Of a DNA stretch of 64,000 nucleotides, positions 1 to 8,445 are shown in pieces; the stretch's first letter is position 1, and every line of letters starts with the position of its first letter. The translations under genes and the position numbers were made by a program. Origin of the DNA: UBA6623 sp965217195 (lineage in GTDB: Bacteria; Acidobacteriota; Terriglobia; Bryobacterales; UBA6623); the NCBI GenBank assembly GCA_965217195.1, contig CBDCHL010000005.1, positions 744,001 through 808,000 on the forward strand. The letters are read 5' to 3'. The notes beneath the pieces were generated by a model, which made no database searches, was not told the DNA's origin, and saw only the letters and a list, made by a program, of their open reading frames with translations.

Positions 1-1456
1 GTCCGCCGAACTGAAACTTGACGTTCTCGAGTTCGATCTCCTCGAGGCCGAAGACCGCGACGGCTCGCTGATCGACGGGCGGCGACAGGGCCTCCGCTCC
101 GACCACGTCGTAGTCGCGCGCCAAGCCCCAGAACCCGAAGCGTCCGGTCAACGGCCCGCGCTTTGCCTGCTCGAACACCCCGCGGTAAACGAATTGCTGC
201 TGGGTAAATTGCGTTCCGACGGTGCGTTCAGCGCCGGCAACTTCCACTTCGTCGTGCGCCCAATCGGTCAGGCTCAGCGACAGTCGAAACGCTTCGATCG
301 CGGGGCCGATCCGACGCCGGCCCCAGGTGAATCGCGAGACAAAGCGCTCGGCTTCCAGTTGTACGCGACTGGGGTTCCCTTCCTCGGCGGCATCGTGTTC
401 GCCCTGCTCACCTTCCAATCCGGGCTCGAAAGCCGAGGCGAAAGGCACGCCGTTGACTCCGTCGTCGGCCTTCACGCCGAGGCTGAAGAACGTTTTTTCC
501 CCGTACCATCCTATGCCGACTCGCCCGTCTGAGGTTCGCGTTCTCGAGTTGTCGACGGTGCCTGTTGGAGTATCGTAGTCGCCGGTGCGTTGTCCGCCGC
601 CTCCACCCCACAGCAGCCAGTTTCCCCGGCCGTACTCGAATCCCGCCGTACTGCCCGCCAGAGAATTCGTCGAGCCGGCTGACGACGAGACGAACCCGCG
701 CAAGCCTTGGTGAGGATGCTCGTGGGCCGCGTGATGGCGGCTGATCGCGTTCACTACGCCGCCCAAGGCATTGCTCCCGTAGAGCAGCGTGGCTGGGCCT
801 TTGACCACTTCCAGCCGATCGAGCGCGGCGGCGTTGATCAGCTCGCCGTGGTCGCCTGATTGCGAGGAGAGCGTCCCCGATCGAATGCCGTCTTCGAGAA
901 TTAGCACGCGGTCCCCGTCGAAACCGCGAATGATCGGCCGCGACGAGCCGGGGCCGAAGCTCCGCTTGGCGACCCCGGTGCCGGGATTATCGCCGAGCAC
1001 TTCGCCGATCGAGGCGCCGATCGATTCGTTGAGTTCATAAGCGTCCAGCGAATCGACGCTTTGAAAAGAATCGAAGGCCGATTGCTGGCGGCCTTTCGCT
1101 GTGACGGTGATTTCGACCTTGATCGAACGCAAATCGAGCGCGAAGTCGACCCGCGCCGTTCGTCCCTCGACGACGGTGACGATCTTCGACTCTTCGGTGA
1201 AAATGCTGTCGAGGTGGGCAATTACGCCATAGGTCCCCGGCGGCACGTCGTGAAAGACGTAGCGGCCGTCGCCGTCCGAGGTAGCGGTTCTCCCCAGGCC
1301 TTCGATCAGGACCGAAGCGCCGTGGAGCGGTTCGCCGCTCGTGCCGAGCCGTACCGTTCCCTCGATCGAAGGCGGCGTCTGGGGGCGCAAGTCCGCTGCG
1401 AAGGCCGTGATGGCCCACAGGGCGGCAAACCGAATTTGAGTCTTCGAAACGCGCAT
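1..1456 (-). CDS. TonB-dependent receptor with N-terminal regulatory-like domain (3' end outside window)
   Basis: Outer-membrane TonB-dependent transporter, open at the left edge; 485 codons are visible from an ATG at 1456. Residues 1-26 look like a signal peptide (MRVSKTQ start, hydrophobic AALWAITAFA). Residues 28-110 match a carboxypeptidase-regulatory-like beta domain (GTVRLGTSGEPLHGASV, then DGDGRYVFHDVPPGTY). The plug follows at about 118-240, with SRPIIRGFDGDRVLILEDG and VVKGPATLLYGSNALGGVVN, then the first beta strands. The plug wording resembles ZnuD-type metal receptors, and the gene just upstream encodes a small exported Cys/His protein, so a metal substrate is a reasonable inference but not proven. 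No Shine-Dalgarno sequence is obvious. Confidence 0.9.
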   Translation of the reverse strand, partial: MRVSKTQIRFAALWAITAFAADLRPQTPPSIEGTVRLGTSGEPLHGASVLIEGLGRTATSDGDGRYVFHDVPPGTYGVIAHLDSIFTEESKIVTVVEGRTARVDFALDLRSIKVEITVTAKGRQQSAFDSFQSVDSLDAYELNESIGASIGEVLGDNPGTGVAKRSFGPGSSRPIIRGFDGDRVLILEDGIRSGTLSSQSGDHGELINAAALDRLEVVKGPATLLYGSNALGGVVNAISRHHAAHEHPHQGLRGFVSSSAGSTNSLAGSTAGFEYGRGNWLLWGGGGGQRTGDYDTPTGTVDNSRTRTSDGRVGIGWYGEKTFFSLGVKADDGVNGVPFASAFEPGLEGEQGEHDAAEEGNPSRVQLEAERFVSRFTWGRRRIGPAIEAFRLSLSLTDWAHDEVEVAGAERTVGTQFTQQQFVYRGVFEQAKRGPLTGRFGFWGLARDYDVVGAEALSPPVDQRAVAVFGLEEIELENVKFQFGG

Positions 1457-1640
1457 GAGCAATCCGAGAACCGTCGGAGGGGCTTTTTCCCAATCGCGAC
1501 TGAACACCAGCGAAGGTCAACGTGCCGGCACCGCGAGAATTTGGACCTTGCCGGCATGCACCCGCGCAGCTGAGGTCGCATCCTGAACGCTCCACTCGTG
1601 GGCGGAGCCCAGGTGTCAGCACGAACAAGAGATTGGAGAA

Positions 1641-1928
1641 TCAGGCGGGAGGAGCTCGCAGAGAAGGCAGACCCAACCGGTGTTGGGAAGCGGCGGTCTT
1701 CGCTATGAGGATGACGGCGGTTGCCGAGACCGAAGGCGCCGGGATCGTGAGCGAAGCGACTGACTTAAGAATGGGCGCATGGCCCAAGTGGCAAAATTCA
1801 CAGCAATGATCAAGTCCATCGCCGTGAAACAGCCCGGGGGCGGCCCCGGCCGTGGTCATGACGAGCAGGGCGACGACAGCCGGAAGAGCCGCCAGGCGAA
1901 GCAACCAGTGCGGGTGGACCCGTTTCAT
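1641..1928 (-). CDS. Small exported Cys/His-rich protein, possibly metal-related
   Basis: A 95-residue protein with a good N-terminal signal (MKRVHPHWLLRL, then a hydrophobic stretch ending TTAGAA) followed by HCCEFCHLGH at residues 41-50, a cluster of three Cys and two His that could bind a metal or heme. A second hydrophobic stretch lies around residues 60-75. It is upstream of and codirectional with the TonB receptor, 184 bases away, as expected for a small periplasmic partner in metal handling. It recalls the short DUF2946-type proteins found beside copper genes, but I cannot assign it to that family from sequence alone. Confidence 0.6.
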   Translation of the reverse strand: MKRVHPHWLLRLAALPAVVALLVMTTAGAAPGLFHGDGLDHCCEFCHLGHAPILKSVASLTIPAPSVSATAVILIAKTAASQHRLGLPSLRAPPA

Positions 1929-1977
1929 GAACTGAACCGTTCATCCTTGAGTTAACATCAGGCCGGAATTTTGTCAA

Positions 1978-2007
1978 GGCGGGTAGCGACCGGCACTCGT
2001 GCCGGTC
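1978..2007. repeat. REP-like palindrome, copy 1
   Basis: A perfect 9-bp inverted repeat (GACCGGCAC, 2-base loop, GTGCCGGTC at 1988-2007). It is preceded by a core, GGCGGGTAGCGACCGGCAC (1978-1996), found again letter for letter on the opposite strand at 53874-53892. It lies in the short gap between two divergent genes. Function unknown; dispersed palindromic element. Confidence 0.6.
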
Positions 2008-2102
2008 CTAGTCCAGCCCGCCATCCAACCTGCCCCGCCAACATCATTTTCACAGCGGTATCATGAATTCCCCGGATCACCGCGAGAAACAAGAATCGAA
2101 CC

Positions 2103-3098
2103 ATGCCCACCGTACTCATCAGCTCCGACGGAAGACTCGACCCCCAAGGCCCCCATGTCGACATGCTCAAGGAAGCCGGCTTTGATATTCGCTACTCGAA
2201 AGGCCTCGAGTTCCCGCGCGGTCATGCCGGCGATCAGGCCTCGATCGAACAACTGCGTGGCGTCTCCGCCGTGCTCGCTTGGGGGGAGCGCTACACCGCC
2301 GTCGTCCTGGCGGCCTTGCCCGGGTTGCGAGTCATCGCCCGAATCGGCGTCGGGCTCGACAGCGTCGACGTTACCGCCGCAACAGAGAGGGGAATTGCGG
2401 TAACCGTCACGCCCACGGCAAACCATGGAGCTGTCGCCGAACACGCCATGGCCTTGCTGTTCGCGGTCGCCAAATCGATCCCGCAAGACGACAAAGCGAC
2501 GCGAGCCGGGCAATGGCCCATCGAACTCCACCAGCCCATCCGCGGCCGGATGCTCGGCATTATCGGGTTGGGACGCATCGGCCGCGCCACGGCGGTCCGC
2601 GCCCTGGGCATGGGCATGAAGGTCATCGCCGCGGAAATATATCCGGACCTCGCCTTCGTCGAGCAGCACGGAATCGAGCTGATGGACCTCGACGCGCTTC
2701 TCGGCCGCTCCGACTACGTCAGCCTCCACTGTCCGCTCTCGGAGCAGACGCGAGGCATCATCAACGGCGACCGCCTCGCGAAAATGAAGCCCGACGGGGT
2801 CCTCATCAACACATCGCGCGGCGGCCTCGTCGTCGAAAAGGATCTGGTCGCCGCCCTCAAATCGGGTCAACTCCGCGCCGCCGCCCTCGACGTTTTCGAG
2901 AAGGAACCGACCGACCCCGACAACCCCTTGTTCCAGCTCGACAACGTTGTCGTCAGCTCGCACACCGCCGGCACCGATACTCTCGCGATGGAGGACATGG
3001 GTATCGAGGCCGCGCGGTGCATCATTAGCCTTTCGCAAGGCCGCTGGCCCGACGAAGCCGCAGTGAACCACGAGCTCAAGAAGACATGGCAGTGGTAG
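2103..3098 (+). CDS. D-2-hydroxyacid dehydrogenase (phosphoglycerate dehydrogenase-like)
   Basis: Cytoplasmic NAD(H)-dependent oxidoreductase of the D-2-hydroxyacid family, 331 residues, the usual length for a single-module enzyme without an ACT regulatory domain. The Rossmann motif GLGRIG is at 155-160. The catalytic set is complete: Arg in NTSRGG (about 239), Glu in DVFEKEP (266-268), His in SSHTAG (287). The substrate cannot be told from the sequence: 3-phosphoglycerate, glyoxylate/hydroxypyruvate and other 2-keto acids are all possible. ATG at 2103 is preceded by a weak purine stretch (CAAGAATCGAACC). It stands alone, with a repeat-rich gap downstream. Confidence 0.9.
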   Translation: MPTVLISSDGRLDPQGPHVDMLKEAGFDIRYSKGLEFPRGHAGDQASIEQLRGVSAVLAWGERYTAVVLAALPGLRVIARIGVGLDSVDVTAATERGIAVTVTPTANHGAVAEHAMALLFAVAKSIPQDDKATRAGQWPIELHQPIRGRMLGIIGLGRIGRATAVRALGMGMKVIAAEIYPDLAFVEQHGIELMDLDALLGRSDYVSLHCPLSEQTRGIINGDRLAKMKPDGVLINTSRGGLVVEKDLVAALKSGQLRAAALDVFEKEPTDPDNPLFQLDNVVVSSHTAGTDTLAMEDMGIEAARCIISLSQGRWPDEAAVNHELKKTWQW

Positions 3099-3175
3099 CC
3101 GGCGGGCCGCGAACCCGACGAGCACTTCGGCCTCTTCCTAAAATATCCTTGCGATCTCCCCGATACGGAAACCCC

Positions 3176-3292
3176 GACGTGGCACACGCTTTCAGCCTGC
3201 CGTGTCGCCACTCTTGGCGACATCTCCGCTCTGACAACGAGCCGGCCGAAACAAATTTTCATGGCGGTATTATGACTGCCGCGTATTCATAG
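3176..3292 (+). repeat. Dispersed ~115-bp element, copy 1
   Basis: It begins with GACGTGGCACACGCTTTCAG, runs through an internal inverted pair (GTCGCCA / TGGCGAC) and ends with ATTTTCATGGCGGTATTATG. It aligns over its whole length with the reverse strand of 61441-61549, and its 3' part aligns with 31861-31919 and 3497-3545. It is not coding in any consistent frame. It is a short interspersed, probably non-autonomous or REP-type element. Confidence 0.75.
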
Positions 3293-3341
3293 AAACGGCC
3301 TCTTCTGAAAATCCCCCTTCGAGCGTACCGTGGACTACGAT

Positions 3342-3480
3342 GTAGCCCGAGAAACCGGCAACGGCCGCAGCCGCGAAGCGGCGACAGGAATATAGCCCGG
3401 CGTGGAGCCGACGGCGAAACCCCGGGTACACCCCCACCCGCGACGAGCCCTGAAAGGGCGGCGGGAAGCTGCCGCTTGCC
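3342..3480. repeat. GC-rich intergenic repeat-like sequence
   Basis: Contains GTAGCCCGAGAAACC, then GCCCGGCGTGGAGCC and CCCTGAAAGGGCGGCGGGAA. This wording is typical of high-copy intergenic repeats that I have seen in acidobacterial and planctomycete genomes. No second full copy lies in this window, so the repeat label rests on recollection. It sits between two copies of the 115-bp family and has contributed the DNA just upstream of the RidA gene. Confidence 0.35.
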
Positions 3481-3496
3481 GTTCGGCCCGTCGACG

Positions 3497-3545
3497 CCCA
3501 TGGAGGCATTATGAATCCGCGGATTCATGGAAGCGGCCTGTCCCT
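3497..3545 (+). repeat. Diverged 3' part of the 115-bp element, copy 2
   Basis: CATGGAGGCATTATGAATCC followed by a CGGATTCATGG stretch matches position by position the CATGGCGGTATTATGACTGC end of the copy at 3176-3292, with scattered substitutions. It lies about 50 bases upstream of the RidA coding region. Confidence 0.55.
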
Positions 3546-3602
3546 GAAAACACAGGGCCTCGCGGCGCGAGCCGGCTACCTTCCAATCACAGGAGACAAA
3601 CC

Positions 3603-3974
3603 AGGGCACGAGAAATACTGGGGGATTCGGGCGGAAAACCCTACAGCCTCGGCACGCGAGTCGGCAACATGGTGTTCGTTTCGGGCCGATTGGGTCTTGA
3701 CGGCAACGACGAAATCGTCGCCGGCGGCATCAGTCCCGAAACCCGCCAATGCCTGGAAAATCTAAAAGCAGTCTTGGCCCGCGGGGGTGCCGGCCTCGAC
3801 GACGTGACGATGGTCAACGTCTACATGAAAGAACTCGACGCCGACTACGCAGTGATGAATGAAATCTACCGCGAATTCTTCGGCGACAAGCGCCCGGCCC
3901 GTGCGACCGTCGAAGTCAGCCGCCTGGCCTTCAATCTGGCCGTCGAGATTTCGTGTGTGGCGGTGCTTCCTTGA
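3603..3974 (+). CDS. RidA/YjgF family protein with a damaged start codon
   Basis: Members of this family deaminate reactive enamine/imine intermediates or have related roles, as trimers. Recognisable blocks are KPYSLGTRVGNMVFVSGRLG near the start, ETRQCLENLKAVL, DDVTMVNVYMKE, and RPARATVEVSRLA with the conserved Arg, ending FNLAVEISCVAVLP. The natural N-terminus is about 22 residues before NMVFVSG. Exactly there, 7 bases after an AGGAGA ribosome site (3591-3596), lies AGG (3603) followed by GCACGAGAA. One T-to-G change from ATG would explain this. The next in-frame ATG (3669) would delete the first beta strand. The DNA just upstream is repeat-derived. Function of the present allele is doubtful. 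Confidence 0.75.
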   Translation, partial: RAREILGDSGGKPYSLGTRVGNMVFVSGRLGLDGNDEIVAGGISPETRQCLENLKAVLARGGAGLDDVTMVNVYMKELDADYAVMNEIYREFFGDKRPARATVEVSRLAFNLAVEISCVAVLP

Positions 3975-3988
3975 GAACGCGCCCGCAA

Positions 3989-5440
3989 TCAGGCGATGAT
4001 CTCCGACAACACACGCCCCCCGATATCGGTCAGCTTGCGGTAACGCCCCTGGTGCAGGTAGGTCAGCCGCTTGTCGTCCAGCCCCAACAAACTCAGGACC
4101 GTCGCATGAACGTCGTGCAGCGGAATGGGGTTGATCCCGCCGATGCCGAACTCATCCGTCGCACCGACTGTCGCTCCGGCCTTGACGTCCCCCCCGGCCA
4201 TCCACATTACCAGCGCATTTTGATTATGGTCACGGCCCGGCTTGGGATCCGGGCTGTCGCCCTGCTGGATATACGGCGTGCGGCCCATCTCGGAGGCCCA
4301 TACCACGAGGGTCTCTTCGAGCAGGCTGCGGCTCTTCAAGTCCGTCAGCAGAGCCGACACCGGCTTATCCACCTCCACGGCGTGTTGCGGCATGCGGCCC
4401 TTGATGTCACTGTGGTCGTCCCAACTGTTGCTGGAGATCCTCCGGCCGTGAATTAACAGCGTGTAGCGAACTCCCTGCTCCACCAGCCGCCTTGCCAGCA
4501 AACATTGCCGACCGAATCCGGCGGTGTTGGGATCGTCGAGGCCGTACAACTTCTTGACCGCCTCCGATTCCCCGGCGAGATCGACGACTTCCGGTGCCGC
4601 CATCTGCATCCGAAACGCCAACTCATAGGCGTTGATGCGCGCCTCTAACTCGGAGGCATCCGGCTGCCGGTCACGATGCAGGGTGTTGAGCTGTTTGAGC
4701 AGATCGAACTCCCGGCGCTGCTGCTCCCGCGAGAGACCGTCGGGGCGTTCCAAATCGAGAATCGGGGGACCGGACGACCGGAAACGAACACCCTGGTAAC
4801 TTGCCGGCAGATAGCCGTTGCTCCAAACCGCCGAACCATTGATCGGACCGCCCCGCGGATCCTGGATCACAACGTAGCCCGGCAGGTTCTGGTTCGGCGT
4901 CCCCAGACCGTATTCAATCCAAGAACCCACCGACGGACTGCCCGGGAACTGCGAGCCCGTGTTCATGTGCAACGTCGCCGGCCCGTGGTTGTTGTTGTCC
5001 AATCGAATCCCATGGACAAAGGCGAGCTCATCGATGTGCCGGGCTAGGTTCGGAAAAAGCGTGGAGACATAGCGGCCCGACTCACCGTATTGCTTGAAGT
5101 CCCAAAACGACGGCATGGCCGTGTGAGGCTTATCCAGCGCTGTCGCCACCTCGCCGGAAAGCCCCTCCGGCCGCGGCAGAGCCTTGTCGGCATATTTCCT
5201 CAGGGCGGGCTTGTAGTCGAAGGTATCGATATGGCTCACCCCGCCGCCCATAAAAAGGAAAATGCAGTGCTTGGCCTTGCGGGGCAGGTGCTGTTCGCGA
5301 GGGGCCAGCGGGTTGAGGGCGCTCGGCCCGGCCTGCAACTCGTCAGCCGCGATGCCGGCGAGGGCCAAACCGCCAATGCCGTTCCAAGCGCGGCACAGGA
5401 AATCGCGGCGGGAAGAACTAGTCAACATAGACAAACTCAT
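3989..5440 (-). CDS. DUF1501 family protein (Tat-exported sulfatase-like)
   Basis: A 483-residue DUF1501 protein, an alkaline-phosphatase/sulfatase-superfamily fold of unknown substrate that is exported by the Tat system. The N-terminus has SSRRDFLCRAWNGIGG followed by a hydrophobic run. Family blocks include KHCIFLFMGGGVSHIDTFDY (about 57-76), HGRRISSNSWDDHSDI, VVWASEMGRTPY, and GRDHNQNALVMWMAGG. Its start (5440) overlaps the end of the DUF1549 gene (5418) by 23 bases, so the two are translationally coupled. This pairing is standard in Planctomycetes and Acidobacteria, where the proteins are thought to act together on extracellular substrates. Confidence 0.93.
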   Translation of the reverse strand: MSLSMLTSSSRRDFLCRAWNGIGGLALAGIAADELQAGPSALNPLAPREQHLPRKAKHCIFLFMGGGVSHIDTFDYKPALRKYADKALPRPEGLSGEVATALDKPHTAMPSFWDFKQYGESGRYVSTLFPNLARHIDELAFVHGIRLDNNNHGPATLHMNTGSQFPGSPSVGSWIEYGLGTPNQNLPGYVVIQDPRGGPINGSAVWSNGYLPASYQGVRFRSSGPPILDLERPDGLSREQQRREFDLLKQLNTLHRDRQPDASELEARINAYELAFRMQMAAPEVVDLAGESEAVKKLYGLDDPNTAGFGRQCLLARRLVEQGVRYTLLIHGRRISSNSWDDHSDIKGRMPQHAVEVDKPVSALLTDLKSRSLLEETLVVWASEMGRTPYIQQGDSPDPKPGRDHNQNALVMWMAGGDVKAGATVGATDEFGIGGINPIPLHDVHATVLSLLGLDDKRLTYLHQGRYRKLTDIGGRVLSEIIA

Positions 5441-7943
5441 TGCTGTTGAGCAGCACCCGGCACAACCCGATCAACGCTTCTTCTTCCGACTCAGCGGAAG
5501 CAAGGAACCCCTGCACCTGTTTGCTCTCATCGGCTGAAGGATTGCGGCTCAGCGTCAGTTGAAAGGCCCGACGTATGAGGCTCTCGACATCCGCGCCGCT
5601 CTGTTCCGCGACCCGGAGGGCAAAGTGCCGTGATTCCTCATTCACAAAATCTCCGTCGTAGAGGGACAACGCCTGCAAGGGCGTAATCGAAGTTCGGCGC
5701 CGGTCGCACGACGAGTCCGGCACCGGCGCGTCAAAGGTCTGCAGCATCGGCAAAGCCAAAGAACGTCGCTGGAAAACATACAGACTGCGCTTGCGGGCCT
5801 CCTCCGCGCTCGACGGTTCCCAGAAATTGTTTTCGTACTTACTGTCCAGCTCGTTCTCCAATCCGCGGGGCAAGGGTGGAGATATGGGCGGGCCGCCGCG
5901 AGCCGGGTTGAGGCGGCCGCTCACCGCCAACACGCTGTCCCGGATCACCTCCCCTTCCAAGCGCTGACGCGGGAAGCGCCATAGCAGCCTGTTTTCCGGG
6001 TCGGCTTCTTCCGCCTGATCGTCGTGCCGTTGCGAAGCTTGGCGGTAGGTGCCGGAGGTCACCATCAGCCGCTGCATCGCCTTCAGGCTCCACTTCTCGT
6101 CCACAAAACGCACAGCCAGCCAATCGAGAAGCTCCGGATGGGTGGGCAGCGCGCCGTTCTTGCCAAAGTCGCTCGAGGTCTCCACGATGCCCTGCCCAAA
6201 ACGATATTGCCAAAGACGGTTCATCATCACGCGGGCGGTGAGAGGGTTTTCCGGGCTCGCGATCCAGTTGGCCAGGGTCATTCGGCGGCCGTGGCCGGGA
6301 TGGCGCTGGTAGCGATCGACCTCGATCAGCTCGGCAGGCTGAGAATGCCCGGTGACAGCACTAAGAAACCCCGGCTCGACCGGTTCAGTGGGCTGATCCC
6401 ACTGACCCCGATTCAACACGTAGGTGGTCGGCACGCTCGGGCCATACGGTGGAGGATCCATCGTCCGCAGTGACATCGCCGACGGCTCGACCCGCAAGAT
6501 TTGGTCCTTGAGGATTCGAACACGCCGCCGAAACAGCGCATGCCCCTTTCGCTCGTCCGGCGAAAAGAGCGAAGACTCATCAGAATCGCCGGCGTCTTCT
6601 TCTTTGATGGCTTTCGACAGGTCGCTTGCGGTCAACTCCTTCTTCTCGTCGTCGGTCTCCTCAGCCCCTTCGGCGGGCTTGTCCTTTTTCGCCGCCTTGA
6701 GTCTTCGAAGCAACGGCGCTTGGAATTCCTCGAACTCGGCTTCAACCTCCTTGAGTTCCTTCTCGTGTTTCTCGCGCTCTCGGTCAGCCCATTCCTTCTC
6801 GCCGGGCCGATAGAATTCGGCCGGCTGAGGACCGCCGATCTGAAAGATGTCCCCGGAGCGCGCCGGCGCCATATAAACGGTGGAGAAGAAGGCCTTCAGG
6901 CGATAGAAGTCCCTAATCGGGATGGGATCGTATTTGTGGTCGTGGCACTGGGCGCAGCCCGCGGTCAGCCCGAGAAATACGGAACTGACCGTCGAGGTCA
7001 TCTCGGTGAGCAGCTCGTGGCGGCTTCGCTCGCCGCGAGGTTCGGTGATCGGCGCAAGCCGCAGGAAAGTCAAGGCAACGGTGTGCTCCGGCTCCGGCGC
7101 GGGAAGCGGTCCCGCCGACAACGACCGGACAAACTCGTCGCCGGCGATCTGCTCCTTGACGAACCGGTCGTAGGGCTTGTCGTTGTTGAAGGCGTCCACT
7201 ACGTAGTCGCGGTAACGCCAAGCGTGATAGTACTCCGGGTCCCCTTCGTAGCCGGCGGAGTCGGCGTAGCGAGCCAGGTCAAGCCAATGGCGCGCCCAGC
7301 GCTCTCCGTAGTGAGGATCGGCCAGCAGGTGGTCCACCAATTTCTCGTAAGCGTCGGGCGAGGAATCCTCGACAAAGGCTTCGACGTGTTCCCAGGTCGG
7401 CGGCAGTCCGATCAGATCAAAATACAGCCGCCGAATCAGCGTTTTGGGGGGCGCCTCCGCAGCCGGCGTCAGCCCCTTCGCCTCGAGCTTGCTCAGGATG
7501 AAGTGGTCGATGCCGTTGCGCGCCCACTCGACGTCGGCAATCGCGGGCGGGTCGTCCCGGCGCGGTTGCATGAAAGCCCAGTGGGGCTTTTCCGCGTCCG
7601 CGGTCTCCGGCTCCAGTCCTCGGATCCAGTCTTCCACGGCAGCCAGCTCGGCCTCGGCCAACGCAGGCTTGCCAAAGGGCATCCGAGGTTCGAGGTGACC
7701 CCGCAGCATCTTGAGGAGAACACTGTCGCCGGGTTCCCCCGGGGTAACCGCGGTTCCGCGTCGTGCCCCGCCGGCCGTAACGCTTGCCGCGTCTTGAACC
7801 GAAAACCCGCTCATGCGGTTGTGCTGATCGTGGCAGGGAAGACAATTCGCGTTCAGGATCGGCTGAATCGTGTCTTCGAAGATCGTTCCTGCTGGAAGGG
7901 CAGGGACGCAAACAAGCAAGGCAATTGCAAGTCGAACGCTCAT
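5418..7943 (-). CDS. DUF1549/DUF1553 protein with Planctomycete cytochrome C domain
   Basis: An exported 841-residue protein. A signal peptide (MSVRLAIALLVCVPALPAG) is followed by a PSCyt1 heme domain with CLPCH, then DUF1549 (DHFILSKLEAKGL, YFDLIGLPPTWEHV, WARHWLDLARYADSAGY, GCAQCHDHKYDPI) and DUF1553 (NPLTARVMMNRLWQYRFGQG, GTYRQASQ, DAPVPDSSCDRR). A Lys/Glu-rich linker of about 110 residues separates the two. I chose ATG 7943 because the signal peptide begins there. The frame stays open upstream to 8573, but that stretch has no family similarity and overlaps the divergent gene. It forms an operon with the DUF1501 gene downstream. Confidence 0.92.
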   Translation of the reverse strand: MSVRLAIALLVCVPALPAGTIFEDTIQPILNANCLPCHDQHNRMSGFSVQDAASVTAGGARRGTAVTPGEPGDSVLLKMLRGHLEPRMPFGKPALAEAELAAVEDWIRGLEPETADAEKPHWAFMQPRRDDPPAIADVEWARNGIDHFILSKLEAKGLTPAAEAPPKTLIRRLYFDLIGLPPTWEHVEAFVEDSSPDAYEKLVDHLLADPHYGERWARHWLDLARYADSAGYEGDPEYYHAWRYRDYVVDAFNNDKPYDRFVKEQIAGDEFVRSLSAGPLPAPEPEHTVALTFLRLAPITEPRGERSRHELLTEMTSTVSSVFLGLTAGCAQCHDHKYDPIPIRDFYRLKAFFSTVYMAPARSGDIFQIGGPQPAEFYRPGEKEWADREREKHEKELKEVEAEFEEFQAPLLRRLKAAKKDKPAEGAEETDDEKKELTASDLSKAIKEEDAGDSDESSLFSPDERKGHALFRRRVRILKDQILRVEPSAMSLRTMDPPPYGPSVPTTYVLNRGQWDQPTEPVEPGFLSAVTGHSQPAELIEVDRYQRHPGHGRRMTLANWIASPENPLTARVMMNRLWQYRFGQGIVETSSDFGKNGALPTHPELLDWLAVRFVDEKWSLKAMQRLMVTSGTYRQASQRHDDQAEEADPENRLLWRFPRQRLEGEVIRDSVLAVSGRLNPARGGPPISPPLPRGLENELDSKYENNFWEPSSAEEARKRSLYVFQRRSLALPMLQTFDAPVPDSSCDRRRTSITPLQALSLYDGDFVNEESRHFALRVAEQSGADVESLIRRAFQLTLSRNPSADESKQVQGFLASAESEEEALIGLCRVLLNSNEFVYVD

Positions 7944-8445
7944 GCAACACTCGTTAAGGAGAGACCTTTGCCTCAATCTTAACAACGCCGCCGCTGGTTG
8001 ATGGTTGAATCCGCTCCACGGCGGCACTAAATCAAGCCGCTCTCCAATGCCGGTATCCGCAAGAGCAGCCTTGGCGCCTTCGGCCGCGATGCCCGTCGGA
8101 GGATGCACCTCTCGCGGAGCCTTGTCCTTTTCGGTGAACTGCCCTACGCGGATAAGAATCGGAGTCGAGTCCTCCGGGTCCTGCCTGCTGAGCGGGGGTT
8201 GCTTCACCGACTCCGCCATGACGTTAGGAAAGAATACCGCGTCGGGCGTGGCACGCGCACGCTGCGGGGACGTACTGAAATTCTCAGCTGCTCCGCGGGC
8301 GAGGCTGAACTTCTCGAAGCTGCGGTCGGCCGCCACGATACGCCCCGCCGTCGCGCGAAAACCATCGCCGTGAAGCGGCGAAATTGTCGGGCGGCAACCA
8401 ATTGAGGGCGCTCGGGAACGCTTATACTCTCCGTAGGGTGTGTCT
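7944..8445. other. Divergent intergenic region between two DUF1549 genes
   Basis: About 500 bases. The minus frame of the DUF1549 gene continues open through here and gives protein-like wording (for example TPILIRVGQFTEKDKAP), which could be the remnant of an older gene, but nothing is recognisable. The only regulatory candidate is a TTGAGG/TATACT pair near 8402-8428. Confidence 0.4.
8402..8428 (+). promoter_or_regulatory. Candidate sigma-70-like promoter
   Basis: TTGAGG (8402-8407) and TATACT (8423-8428) are separated by 15 bases, slightly short of the usual 17. They lie 18 bases before the ATG at 8446 of the second DUF1549 gene. Based only on consensus likeness. Confidence 0.3.

Noticed and set aside
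6501..7982. Plus-strand open frame of 493 codons opposite the DUF1549 gene
   Set aside because: Shadow of a gene with recognised domains; no signal peptide or motif of its own.
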